Shown: positions 44,770 to 56,620 of the stretch, in pieces
Layout of the letters: every line of letters begins with the position of its first letter
How positions within the stretch are numbered: the stretch's first letter is position 1
Source: Echiichthys vipera
Lineage: Eukaryota > Chordata > Actinopteri > Perciformes > Trachinidae
Assembly: GCA_963691815.1 (NCBI GenBank)
Contig: OY829663.1
Span: 5,279,023 to 5,343,022 of the forward strand
DNA: 64,000 nucleotides
Direction: 5' to 3'
Notes under the pieces: generated by a model
The model's input: the letters and a program-made list of their open reading frames with translations, nothing else
What the model was told of the DNA's origin: nothing
Databases searched by the model: none
Position numbers and translations under genes: made by a program

Positions 44770-47700
44770 GAGTTAACATCTCTATGTTTCTTTCTCTTGT
44801 CCCATTTTGTTTTCTTACGTCTCTTTTTTCAGTGTATTTTACTCCTATAACAACAGAAATATTAATTAAATCCAAATGCGATGAACCCCAGCACACAAGA
44901 AATAGTCCCACGTATAATCACCACAACTTGTTGTTCACTGCATGGATTAAACAAATAAGATGTAACGTGTTGATCAGTGAGCTCTAGAGGTGCTAGAACG
45001 CTGGTTTTGATACCTCTAGACAAAGCCAGGTTAGCAGTTGCACCCTGTTTCCAGTCTTCATGCTAAGCTAACTGACTACAGCTACAACAGCTGACATGAG
45101 CATGATATTGTACGTCTCCTCTAATTGATCCGCTGCAAGAAAGCAAATCAGCATATTTCCCAAAGCGCTGCACTGTTCTTTTAACAGTCAACTACTAACA
45201 TTTTATCGGCTTTATCCAACAAACAGCAAACAAAGAGTCCAAATATGCAATCTCGCCATCACATTTTTGTTGAAGCAGAGGAATAACCAGTACTTTTGAC
45301 CACGTAGGTCAAAGGTACACCCAAACATTACACCCATAGTGTAACTGTTAAAGGATATTTTACCCCTTTTAATCCAGGCCTGTCTCATGGCAATGTGGTA
45401 ATGCATAGGCAATATGATGGGCATTAATCCACTGCTATAACAGCCTCCACTCTTCTGGAAAGGCTTTCCACCAAATGTTGTTGAACCTGGCTGCAGGGAT
45501 TTTCTCCCATTCAACCACAAGAGCATGAAGGTCCAGCATGGGTGTTGGGCAATCATCAGGTCTGGATCTCAGTCAGCTTTCCAGTTCAATCCCAAGGTGT
45601 TGGATGGGGTTCAGGTCAGGGCTCTGTTCAGGAAAGTCAAATTCTTCAACACCAAACTGGGAAAACATTCCCTTTATGGACCTGGTTTTGCACAAGGTGT
45701 CATGTTAAAAACAGGAAAGGGACTAACTGTTGCCACAGCAGTGCCGGAAGCAAACTATTGTCAAAATCATCATTGAATCCTGGCACATTACGATTTTAAA
45801 GTAGAACAAACATACTAAGCCAAACCAAGAAAAAGAGCTCCAGACCAAAACCATAAAAAAGTATGTGGACTGGACCTAGGGTTTGGTCATATAAACACAA
45901 TTTAAAAAGAAAGAGTGGGTGTCTGAACCTCTGTTGTCCTTTCCCCTCTCAAGATGTTCATAAACATGCTGTAACTTAATAGCTCAGATCACTGAACTAA
46001 CAGCGCCAATAAAATCTAGACAACAAACTGAATTTAACCTTCAACTTATTCTCCAGTAGGAAAACAACAGAGAGCTTCACCCGGCTGAACTATCAGGGAG
46101 TTCTGCCGATCTCACAACTCAGTCCAAAAATGTGCACAGGACAGTGAGTCATGGATCAATTTACTATAAAAAAAGAACCAAAAGAAAAGTCCCAAATGTG
46201 AAAAATATAAACATCCATCTGTGATCTGTTGAGCAGATGAAAAGAAAACCCACACAGATGTACAGTAGGTGGTCGGCAGAGACGTGAATACCCACAGGAA
46301 TAGTTGGCCAATAAAGAACATTGGCACTATATGAAGGTTGTATCATGCTTCACAAGTAGGCTAGTTAATAACCACCTACGCTCCAGCCAAAACACACACG
46401 CCACATTATGAGTTTAAAATTGCAGAAATTGAAAAAGGAATCGTGGCACTATTTCTGCATAACACATGCAAAGAAAATGCACACATGAATCCATTTTTCT
46501 GTCTTTATTCAAGTTATTTCTCTAAACATGGATTACATTTTCTCAGGACATGTCTGCCCGTTAATGATCGAAATTATGATGACCAATAATGAGCAGATTT
46601 GACCGCAGGGTTTTAAAACTGTTCCAATTCCCTTTGAAAACCTGCCTGGCATGTACCGACTAATTAAATAATACGTATTAGTGTGTAACTTCACAGTTCA
46701 TCATTGTTTTTAGAGGAGTGTCATAAACTGTGCAGATTATAATGGCTCTGGATAACCAACAAGACCAACAAAATATGACCTACAACCAATTATTCCAACG
46801 AAACCTGAATTACAACCAGTAAGACCAACAAAAAACAAGAACTACAACCAATACGACCAATGAAGCGTGACCTATAACCAGTCAGGCCAACGAAACATGA
46901 CCTACAACCGATAATTCCAACGAGACACTACAGTACTTACAACCAATAAGACCAACGAAACAAGAACTACCATCAATCAGAGCAACGAAACCCAATCTAC
47001 AACCAATAAGACCAACGAAACAAGAACTACAACCACTACGACCAATGAAGCGTGACCTATAACCAGTCAGGCCAACGAAACATGAACTACCGCCAATCAG
47101 AGCAACGAAACCTAATCTACAACCAACAAGACCAATGAAACATGACCTCCGACCTATAATTCCAACGAGACCCGACTTACAACCAATAAGACCAACGAAA
47201 CTTAACCTACAACCGACAAGACCAAAAAATGTGACCTGCAACCAAGAAGACCAGCGAAACATAACCTACAACCAATAACTCTAACGAAACCTGACTTACA
47301 CCCAGTCAGACCAACTAAACATGAAATAGTGTACAACCAATAAGACCAGCTGGGTCTGGGTCTGAGGCTGGGTCACTCAAAAGTGTTTCTGAAAAACATT
47401 TTAGACGATAAATGGGTAATACAGAAACAGAATCTTCATTCATATTTGATTAGTACTTCCTAGTTTGACAGTTTGGTCAGAGTTTTGTGAACCTAGTAAG
47501 TCTCACTGGACGGAAAACACCAGTTACATTAAGTAGCTTTGTTCTAGCATTTTACCAGGTCGGCTCTAGATCTGTCTGAATGGAAGGGAGACTAGACGTA
47601 TCCCGACGCCAGAGCAAATGAAACATGAGCATGGCAGATTTGTCTGGTTTGTACAGTATTCAAAGACAACAAAAGAAGTCTTTTCACACATTTTGAAATC

Positions 47701-50700
47701 ATGGACAGGTATTCAATGACCACGTTTTTCTCAAAAGACTTGAATTCAGAATTTGGTGCTCGATCTGTTGGGGAGCCGACGGTGTGTGCGTATCCACCTA
47801 ATGGTCAATCACAGAGTTACTTCAGCATGAAGAAAACGTTAGAAGAACATAACACATTGGCCGTGCACCGTTCAAGAGATGTCTCTGCATGCAAGGCCCA
47901 CACATGTGTTAGCTGTTCAGTCACCATAATGCCTGTCTTGTTCTAGATGCACTGAGTGGGACTCCTCTGCAGACTGATGGGGATCTACCCGGTTTTCACA
48001 GAACCAAGAGGAACCAGCAGACCCCACACAAACACAGAGAAGCCCGCAACACTGGAGGAGGAGGAGGAGGACTTGATATCAGTACTCTGCCTGACAACAT
48101 GACCCGCATAGTGGTGAGATCCAAATAATTGACACTTTGCTTAGTCCATCATTGCTCTGACATTCAAGCTTTCCACTGTAGCACAGCACATATGCAACAA
48201 ACCCATATTTAAACAATGCATTCAACCAAATGTTGTGAATGAATAAAGTGGAACTCATAGATTATTATCAGGTTTAAAAAAGCCGGTATTTAATCTACAT
48301 TGTAGATGCTTTAATCCGACTACAGGGTCATCATCTTTACACGAGCTAGAGAAGCTTTGAGTGGAGGTTATTGTTATTCTGTCAGGTGGACTTGTCCTGT
48401 GCCATTTTCCACTCATAAGCTTTGGCATCTGTGTGTGTGTGTTCATTTGAGTGTGATGATTTATTTGTGTCTCATGTCCCAGACTCTTCTTTTACTTGAA
48501 TTAACCCAAATAAATTGTGTTGTACGTCTTTTTATTCTATTTCCTCTCCTTCCAATTCAAATTGAAAACAGACGACAGCCTGGTCCTGCCAACTTACAGT
48601 GTTTGTTTAAGCGCGAGTAATGTGCGCGTGTGCATGTGCTTGTGAATGACTCATTTGGACAAGATCACATGAAACCCCTTTGTTGCCTTTTTTGGGGGAG
48701 GTCTGATCCCGACTTCAAAAACTCTCCACCTCTTGTCCAATGGGAATCTCTTTCATAAATCAGTCGGCTGTGAGGGAAAAGTACACGATCGTTCCCTTCT
48801 CCTCACCTAGAAATCCCACGCCCCCCTTCTAGAAAACATTGGCTGGTGTCAGGCAATGGAGATGGGAGAAAAAAGTGGGTCAGTTGCTGTATATGGAGCA
48901 GCCAGAGAAGCAGCGAGAGTGCTGCATTTAACTGCTCCACTTTCTGAGCCCACACTAAACCCCAGAACCATTGCTCTCTGTCACCTTCAACTGTGGCGTG
49001 CATTAATAATGCCATCAAGAATGGCGATCAGTAGGAAGTCACAGCGTCGTGTGCAATGTGTAAACAGCTCCCCCAAGTGGAAGTGTTTGGACAGAAATAG
49101 ATAGAAATCCCAGATGTCTGCTGTGGTGGTTCCCAACACGAGACATCTCCTTTAACCCCTTTTTGATTGGTTCTACGTCTTTGATTTATGAGCAGGTCAC
49201 GCTGCATCAAAAAGTGGAAAAGTCTCCATAACAGTACATGATTTTGTGACGCTGATTGTTTTTGTCTTACCTTACAACTTCTTCCACCCAGTGACTCCTC
49301 GTAGGGTGCGACCCCGATGGCCTGATTCACTGTCACAACGACCCTTAATCATGTCGGGGTGCAAAATGTCTGAAAAAAAAACATGCACACAAAATAAATA
49401 TATGTATTGATAAGATAATATTAAAGTAAATCAAAGGTTTTCAGGAGGATGATGATGAAACTATGAATGATTCTCGAGGTTTGTGGAGGAAAGAGACAAC
49501 GATTAGAATAAACAGGTAAAAGGTGGTAAACGTACTTTCCTCACAAACATTCATTTCTTTCTTTTAATACAAGAGTATAATAATATATAAATATGGAATA
49601 TAATTCAGGGCTACAACTGACAATAACTTTAATTATATATTAATCTGCAGATTATTTTGTAGATTAACTAATTCATTGCTGTGTCGAAAAAATGTCACAA
49701 AACAGTGAAAATGTCCGATAAATGTCTGATACTATTTTTACTAATTATGAAAAGAAAAGTGTCAAATTTGAGAAGCTGAAAAGCTGAGCATTTATTTGGA
49801 GTTTGTGATAAATTACTCAAATAGTGACTCAAATAGTGACACAGAAGGGTCCAGCTGTCTCTTGTTATCTCATGCTATTGCAGCCCTAGTGTCAACGCTC
49901 CAACTGCAATCAAAACATCTGAAATCCTTCTTGCGTAGCTCACAGATTTTGCGTTCACGTACATGTGTGGACCATGTTTCGGCCCTCACTTAGCTGTAGA
50001 CAATTCTGTGAGTTGACCTAACTTCAAAACTCTGGGCTGTCGTCGTGTTATTATGCCCTCTACATGACCATGTCTGCAGTATATACACAAAACACGAGTA
50101 CACCACTAATGCCATACAATACAGGTCTATAAGGGTTCATTTCTGGGATATAACTGCAATTTCAAATACAATCACAAATCTGGTTGCAATCAAATATTCT
50201 CCTCACATCATTCAACCGTAAGAAGTACCTACAAATATTTAAGAATTATATGGCAAAATGACATGAAGTGCAACATCATGAATAATTCAAATCAAATGGA
50301 TTCTCATGAATAATGGCATATGAAAACGTTGATAATGAGTGGCTTGTTTCTCTAAGGAGGACTCCCAGCGGTACTACACATGGCAGAGTTATGGTCCCAC
50401 AGACAGACGGACCGAGGACCTGTGGGTAAATCTGAACACCCTGCACAAGAGCCAAGTCCAGATCCACGGCATTCTGTCCAATGCACACCGACAGGCAGCG
50501 GTGAGATGATCACACACACGCACACACACACACTCTGATTTAACTCCCAGCCATGTCTGATATGTTTTCTTTTCAACAGAGAGTGGCGCTTTCCTTTGAT
50601 TTCCCTTTTTACGGACACCACTTGAGACAAATTATCGTAGCGACTGGTGGTGAGTTTCCCTTTACATTACTTCTACGACCTCACAGCAGCGCTCATCCAC

Positions 50701-51493
50701 TTTGTTCTTCCAATCAGGAGATTGAACGCGTACCGGGGAAATATTCAGGAATACCAGCTATAATAAATGTGGTTAATTGTAAATGTCTTCATTTTTTCGA
50801 TGATTTTAATTGCTTAAAGACTCGGCCTAAATTTTTCACCCCAAAGAAAATAATCACGCAAGAGAGAGAGAGAGAGTTATTTGTTGATTCAACATTATGC
50901 AAAGAATCATGACAACATTTATACGTCATGATAAACAGCTGCTAACAGCACATTATGTACATGGCTATTGTTTGAATTTCTGTATGAATGCTAGTATTGT
51001 ATTGAAAATTCTGGTATTGTGAAAACCTTACTATCTGTTTATTTATCGCAAGTGATAACATTAACAGGGCGACACGTTGGTGTGGTGGTCAGCACTGTCG
51101 CCTCACAGCAAAAGGGTTCCTGGTTGAATCCCGACTGGGGCCCTTCTGTGTGTAGTTAGCATGTTCTCCCCGTGTCTGCGTGGGTTTTCTCCGGGTTCTC
51201 CGGTTTCCTCCCACAGTCCAAAGACGTGCAGGTGTTCGGTTCATCGATGACTCTAAATCACCCGTAGGTGTGAATGGTTGTCCGTCTCTGTTCGTCTCCA
51301 TGTGTCCTGCGATAGACTGGCGTCCTGTCCAGGGTGGACCCCGCCTCACGCCCCATGTCAGCTGGGATCGGCTCCAGCCCCCACGACCCCAACAGGGACA
51401 TGAAGATGAATGAATGAATAACGTTAACGTGATATTTGCCAGCGTTATCACATGACGCATATTTTCCTCATATCATGCAGCCCTAAACTACAG

Positions 51494-51536
<43 letters not shown>

Positions 51537-54500
51537 AAGCAGACAGTTTGCTGTAAATGACGGCAAAGATGCGAGGTGTTTTAAGCTCCCAACCCCTTCC
51601 CTCAGGCCGTATTGATAAAAACAATAAAAGAATTTGTTCTTAAAGACCTGCCAGGTAAAATAAAGCTCAAATAAAAATAAATAAATAACATCTGTGCCTG
51701 TGTTTCTCCCCCCAGGATTCATCTTCATGGGGGAGATTACTCATCGAATGCTGACCGCCACACAGTACATCGCTCCCCTGATGGCCAACTTTGACCCCAG
51801 CTTCTCCAAAAACTCCACAGTGAGGTACTCGGACAACGGTAAGTGAGGAGCTCGTCTGTGAAGTCTGTCGTGTTTGGGAGTTTTTTTTTCTTTGACCAGC
51901 CTCTGTATCCTGCTCCGCTCAGGTAATGTATTTGTGGTGCAGTGGGACAAAGTGCAGCTAAAGGACCGAGAGGCTGAAGGACCTTTTACTTTCCAGGCGG
52001 TCCTCCACAGAAATGGAACCATTGTTTTCAACTACAGAGTCGTAAGTCTTGGACTTCAAATGGACTGTTTTTCTTTTTTCTTTGCTTTGTGGTCATCTTT
52101 ACACTTTTACATCTGTGAAAACAAACGCTGCTGTTAACTTTCAGATCTCTTTACCGGTGGAGCAAATGAATTCCACCGAGCACCCAGTGAAAGTAGGACT
52201 GTCTGATGCTTTCATGGCACTCCTCTCCTCACAGCTCCCAGGTACCTTTATTTAAACACTTTAATATGTTTGGACAAGCATTGCTGCCACTGTGACAAAG
52301 ACAATATAGTGTCTCTCAATTCTGTTTCTTCCTATTTGTTCATATTTTTCTTGTTATAACACATAAATCCCATATGAAACATTATAAGAAAGAAAACCCA
52401 ACTTTTCATAAGAAAATGTCCTACCTGATCCAGTAAAAGCCCAAAGAAAAGACTTGAGCCCATATAGACATGGTTCCAGTTTGGAACCATGTTTTATTTA
52501 CTGAAATTTATATTTACTGAGCAATGAAAGTTTTTAAAGAGCCTTGTGTGAGGCACATTTGAGTTAACCTTCATGGACATTTATAACATTTTTTGCAAAT
52601 ATAAAATACAAGTTAATTTGTGTAAATGGGTCATTGTCAGTTTCTCAGATATGGGCTTCGGGGTTCAGTGTCTTGCCCAAGGACACCTCCACATGTGGAC
52701 CGGGGTAGCTGGGGATCGAACCTCCGATCTCTCAAATGGAGGAGGATCCACTCTCCCACTGATTTGATTTATTTTAAATCCATTCAGAGAAACCTTTAAA
52801 CCACACAGAGCAGAATCCTAAACCTTGCAAACTCAGTAACATTTTATTTCTGTCTTGAAGAAGCGAACCGGCGTACGATCTACGAGTATCATCGCGTCGA
52901 GATCGACACCACGAAGATCGTTAACAGATCCGCTTTTGAGTTCACACCTCTGCCCAGTGAGTATCTTAACAAACCGGCCTTAGTACGAGAGCCTCATTAT
53001 TGACCTCTCTAACTCCACGACTCTGTGTGTCTCACTCCTTCAGCTTGTCTTCAACACACATCCTGCGATCTCTGCCTTACATCCAACCTGACAACGGGCT
53101 GCGGCTGGTGCAACACACTTCAAAGGTTAGGATGAAGTTCTGATATCTATCTGGTAATGAAGCCGCAGAGAGCCTGGCTCTTCTCATGTTGTTCTACGTT
53201 TCAGATGTTCTGACGGTATCGACCGGCACAGACAGGAGTGGTTAGACTATAACTGCCCTGAAGAGGTGAGACACATTTTCCCATTTATAGAGCAGAAAAA
53301 AGAGCAGCTGTTTGATGCTGTCTTGAGTCATTCCTGTGGGCATTCACTCAGGCAAAAGGCACATGTGAGGACTACAACCCCGTACTACCTGAGGGATCTA
53401 TGAGCCCCTACAACCAGTCTTCTCCGGGTCCAACACCTTCTTCAGCAGTGGTCGAGGAGCAGCCCGTCACTAAAGGTAGACTCCTCTGAAGAAGACTCTA
53501 GGGGGGAAACAGACAGTGAGGTTTGTCAGTGAAGGTTCATCTCGAATCATCCTGGAGAACAATGAATTTTTAGTACTGTTTCCATTGTTTTTCCCTGGTA
53601 TTTACACAGTCACATACATTTAATGTCTGACGTAATGATTTAAAAGAAAATCAATGTTTGGAACGTGATCACTCCATTGCATGGGCTTTATCGGTGGTTA
53701 TCAGCCTCATAGATACGGGTCAGAAGGGGCCTACACCTCAGAAGGTTGCTATCATCTGTTCACATGGTAATGACCGTCCTGGTTCAACCTGTCTCACCTT
53801 CTTCAGTCTTGCACACACGACCTGTGCAATGAGCGATTATTTTGTCTCCAAACAAAACAACCTACAGCGTTTGGCGACACTGTTGGATAGTTTCCACGCT
53901 GCCTGATTGTCTGACTGCTCATTTTTTCCCATGCTGGGTTTTATAGTGATTCTCATATTCCCAGATCTCAGCACTTTTGTTATCAAAAAGAACTGGCTAT
54001 GAAATAAGTTGCTTGTTGTATTAAACTGGCCTTAGCCTTTTAACCACCTCACTGATATTTTTTACAAGCTAACTGAGTGCTGTTTGGGCCTTTATTTGTC
54101 CATTTATTGGTTGGCTGACCGTGCTGTTATTAAACTGTTTGTTTGACACAGTTTATGCACACACATAATGCAACACAGATACACCCTTTTTTCTTTTGTT
54201 CTGTTTTTTCTCTTGGATGAACCGTGCTGACCGTGTTGTGCTGTATGAATAAAAGTCAGAAATCACTGCTTTCCCTCCTTTTAGATACACAGACGGGTCC
54301 ACCGAACCACAAGGGCTCGGGGATAACCGAGAACACGGCCATCATAGCAGGTGTGGTGGCTGCGCTGGTTCTGCTTGTCGCTCTGACCTTACTGGCTGTC
54401 TACTACATCAACACACACCCGACAGTTGCTCCACCGTTCTACCTCATGCAGGTGAGGAAAACTAATGAATACGTTCTGTGGAGTCAACGGTTTATTTTCC

Positions 54501-55922
54501 TGTTTAAAGATATCTCACGTGGACGGTCATGTTTGCCGAGGTAAGTATGTTTACTCAAGTAAGGTACTTTTTGCATTTTCACTCCTTTCTTATGACGTAA
54601 ACCTAGTTATAAATGTCCCAAACGTTTACAAAAGCACAGCTGACACGATTGGTAGATTCATGGATTGGGCGATGGACAGACAATGCACTGGCGACTATTT
54701 GAATAATCGTTATTATTCCTGCAAAACGTTTCATGGTTCCAGCTTCACAAATCTGAGGATTTTTTTTGCATGCCTTTTTAATCATTTTAAGTGTTTTAAT
54801 CAGTGGTGTGGTGGTAGTTCATGAGGTGGTTATGACGGTAGTGGGTAAACTGTAAACTGCCAGAATAATAGGTGAATATACTGTAAACGGCCAGAATAAT
54901 AGGTGGGTATACTGTAAACTGCCAGAATAATAGGTGGGTATACCGTAAACTGCCAGAATAATAGGTGGGTATACTGTAAACTGCCAGAATAATAGGTGAA
55001 TATACTGTAAACTGCCAGAATAATAGGTAGGTATACCGTAAACTGCCAGAATATTAGGTGGGTACACTGTAAACTGCCAGAATAATAGGTGAATATACTG
55101 TAAACTGCCAGAATATTATGTGGGTATACTGTAAACTGCCAGAATAATAGGTGAATATACCGTAAACTGCCAGAATAATAGGTGGGTACACTGTAAACTG
55201 CCAGAATAATAGGTGGGTATACTGTAAACTGCCAGAATAATAGGTGAAAATACTGTAAACTGCCAGAATAATAGGTGGCTATACTGTAAACGGCCAGAAT
55301 AATAGGTGGGTATACTGTAAACTGTCAGGATAATATACCCCGTATTCCCTCCACTACACCACTGGTTGTAATTCATTGTTTGTACTGTTGGTCGGACAAA
55401 ACAAACATTGTGAGGGCGTCACTTTGGGCTCTGAGAACTCCGCGGGTTCATCCAGAGTGAAAATAATTATTATTTGCAGTCCTGCAGAGAGTAGTTAAAG
55501 CTGCAACAGTGAAAAGCTGCTTTTACAAATGCATGATTAATAAGAATAACATCCTGATTTAACAGTCACAAGGGACATTTCTCTGTTTTACCTTAACTTT
55601 TAATACTCAAAGTACATTTTCCTGTTTCTACCTACAAACTTTTACTTAGGTAACAGTTTCAATGCAGGACTTTAACATGTACCAGTTTTTATACAGTGTG
55701 GTATTAGCACTTTTTGAAAGGATCTGAATACCTCCTCCACCACTGCATAGTTTGTCTGCTGCCTGGCCTTTAGCGACTACTGTCTGTTGTTCGTAGCGAC
55801 GCACCAATAACTACTGGCCCTCCATGAAGTTCCGCAACCAGGGCTGTCACTCCAGTTACGCCGAGGTCGAGCTCGGGGGTCACGAAAAGGAAGGCTTCAT
55901 TGAAGCTGAGCAGTGCTGCTAA
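39257..55922 (+). CDS. plxdc1: plexin domain-containing protein 1 (TEM7), 13 exons
   Basis: Type I membrane protein of the tumour-endothelial-marker 7 family, known to bind extracellular ligands such as nidogen and cortactin and proposed as a PEDF receptor. Exons: 39257-39332, 47947-48113, 50357-50500, 50580-50649, 51716-51838, 51923-52041, 52145-52241, 52861-52956, 53044-53125, 53205-53265, 53352-53475, 54285-54451, 55797-55922. All joins are in frame and give 483 aa. Residues 1-21 are a signal peptide. The conserved ectodomain has ILSNAHRQAARV, LSFDFPFYGH and HRMLTATQYIAPLMANFDPS. A cysteine-rich PSI domain spans ~299-343, and a membrane helix ~405-428. The tail ends HEKEGFIEAEQCC. TLPDNMTRIVED, FIFMGE and the tail favour PLXDC1 over PLXDC2. 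The ORF carries two C-terminal Cys where mammals have one. Introns 1 and 12 contain large minisatellites. Confidence 0.92.
39609..39662. repeat. (GT)n microsatellite in plxdc1 intron 1
   Basis: About 26 GT repeats, read directly. Confidence 0.95.
40745..41240 (+). repeat. interspersed fish repeat, family shared with 7635-8135
   Basis: It begins 'gccatgctagcagctgtgtg' and ends 'gtagttgttgaggtatttca' and 'agtggtgga', in the same order as the gucy2g intron 14 copy. The interior has 'agcatgttagcattctacat' and 'gaggctgata'. Confidence 0.6.
41870..41936 (+). mobile_element. LINE-like 3' tail with (CTGATT)n
   Basis: 'attccttggcaataaacctg' followed by 'attctgattctgat' is a typical non-LTR element 3' end. 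Only the tail is recognisable. Confidence 0.5.
44709..44771. repeat. (GT)n microsatellite in plxdc1 intron 1
   Basis: About 30 GT units with one TTT interruption. Confidence 0.95.
45030..45190 (-). repeat. interspersed fish repeat
   Basis: 'gtttccagtcttcatgctaa', 'gctaactgactacagct' and 'agcatatttcccaaag' are the reverse of landmarks at 10430-10790. Confidence 0.5.
45340..45800 (-). mobile_element. degenerate DNA-transposon-like repeat
   Basis: Text with 'ggaaaggctttccaccaaat', 'ggttcaggtcagggctctgt', 'atggacctggttttgcac' and 'aacaggaaagggact' is a family I recognise as widely repeated in teleosts. No intact coding frame is present, and I cannot name the superfamily with confidence. Confidence 0.5.
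46745..47350. repeat. ~30-bp minisatellite, about 20 copies (plxdc1 intron 1)
   Basis: The unit is 'acaaccaataagaccaacga' plus 'aacatgacct', varied between copies. Because 30 is a multiple of three, the minus strand stays open over 46882-47262 with a ten-residue peptide period. This is a repeat artefact, not a gene. Confidence 0.9.
51065..51420 (+). mobile_element. tRNA-derived SINE (plxdc1 intron 4)
   Basis: The head 'gtggtgtggtggtcagcact' fits a Pol III A box and 'ggttgaatccc' a B box, about 35 bases apart. The body has 'catgttctccccgtgtctgc' and 'tcctcccacagtccaaagac', which is common fish SINE text. The 3' end is a (GAAT)n tail. Confidence 0.7.
51496..51530. repeat. (AT)n microsatellite in plxdc1 intron 4
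   Basis: About 17 AT units, read directly. Confidence 0.95.
52640..52765 (+). repeat. interspersed fish repeat fragment (plxdc1 intron 7)
   Basis: 'ttcagtgtcttgcccaagga' and 'ggggatcgaacctccgatct' are a motif pair common in teleost genomes. It is non-coding and its class is not assigned. Confidence 0.5.
54850..55335. repeat. 31-bp minisatellite, 16 copies (plxdc1 intron 12)
   Basis: The unit is 'gtaaactgccagaataatag' plus 'gtgggtatact'. Counting 'ccagaat' gives 16 copies at a steady 31-base spacing from 54860 to 55325. Variants alternate 'gtgggtat' and 'gtgaatat'. Open frames across it are artefacts. Confidence 0.95.
55470..55750 (-). repeat. interspersed fish repeat, copy 4 (plxdc1 intron 12)
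   Basis: It has the family landmarks of 2600-2820 ('gtagttaaagctg', 'cttttaatactcaaagtaca', 'atctgaatacctcctccacc') and ends less than 50 bases before the last plxdc1 exon. Confidence 0.55.
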
Positions 55923-56457
55923 GAGTCCTGGACTTGGTCAGAAGAAGAAGGGTACACCATCTTGGGGATTGCAAAGGTATATCAAGGGGATGAATACGGA
56001 AGATGAGGCCGACCGTCGACACAGGGCGCCCCCTACTTCAACTTTGGCGGCTGGACAGTGTTTACTGTAACTGCTCTTGCCAGCTTTCTCTGTCTTTTGC
56101 TCTTTGCCATCGTGGTCTGAGAGGAAGCAGACTGTACAGAAATTATGAGATGCAAACGCATATCTGTCAATGCAAGCAGATGTCAGGGAATTAATCGAAC
56201 TAGCCTTCATACTGCAAACCAACATACAGCTCAACTTCACAATACGTCTCTGTTTTTATTCTGTTTGTTTTTCCCTTTCATGGAACTGAAACGCAACCAT
56301 TGACTGGTTCATTATAACAGATATTTAGCTATGTAACTGATAGTGATATAATGATCATCTTGAATTCTCTGGAGAAATGTTGTTTGGATGAATATTAGAG
56401 ACAACATCAAGATATGAGAGTTTTTCTTTTAACCCTTTCTGTTTAAAAGTGTCTTCT

Positions 56458-56463
56458 AATAAA
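56458..56463 (+). promoter_or_regulatory. plxdc1: plxdc1 poly(A) signal
   Basis: AATAAA lies 535 bases after the stop, followed by a GT-rich stretch (ttggtggtgagtgttg), the usual downstream element. The 3' UTR would end near 56480. Confidence 0.7.
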
Positions 56464-56620
56464 AGCTGTTGGTGGTGAGTGTTGATATTTATCTCATGTT
56501 TGATGAAGAGTCGAAACAAATGTCTATAACGGCCTCGTTTTTTAGAGCAAGCACATCAGCCACTGAGGTAAAATGACTAAGTAAGAAAAGATGCAGGTCA
56601 CTGTCAGGTGGGTGCCATTA

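Larger units (their letters stand above)
39333..47946 (+). other. plxdc1: plxdc1 intron 1 (8.6 kb)
   Basis: Apart from the repeats listed separately, no exon or RNA gene was recognised in this intron. Its size fits the long first introns of the family and leaves room for enhancers. The stretch around 44500-44700, before the GT repeat, is of ordinary complexity and unassigned. Confidence 0.6.

Noticed and set aside
45212..45556. 114-codon minus-strand frame
   Set aside because: It lies in a degraded dispersed repeat and has no intact domain.
54819..55376. Two minus-strand frames with periodic YYSG/LLFW peptides
   Set aside because: They arise from the 31-bp minisatellite (93 bases equals 31 codons) and carry no start context or splice support.
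39257..55922. Identity as plxdc2
   Set aside because: TLPDN.TR.VED, FIFMGE and the EAEQC tail are PLXDC1-like, and the LIM gene beside it fits the 17q12 block. The plxdc2-nebl block is the only real competitor.
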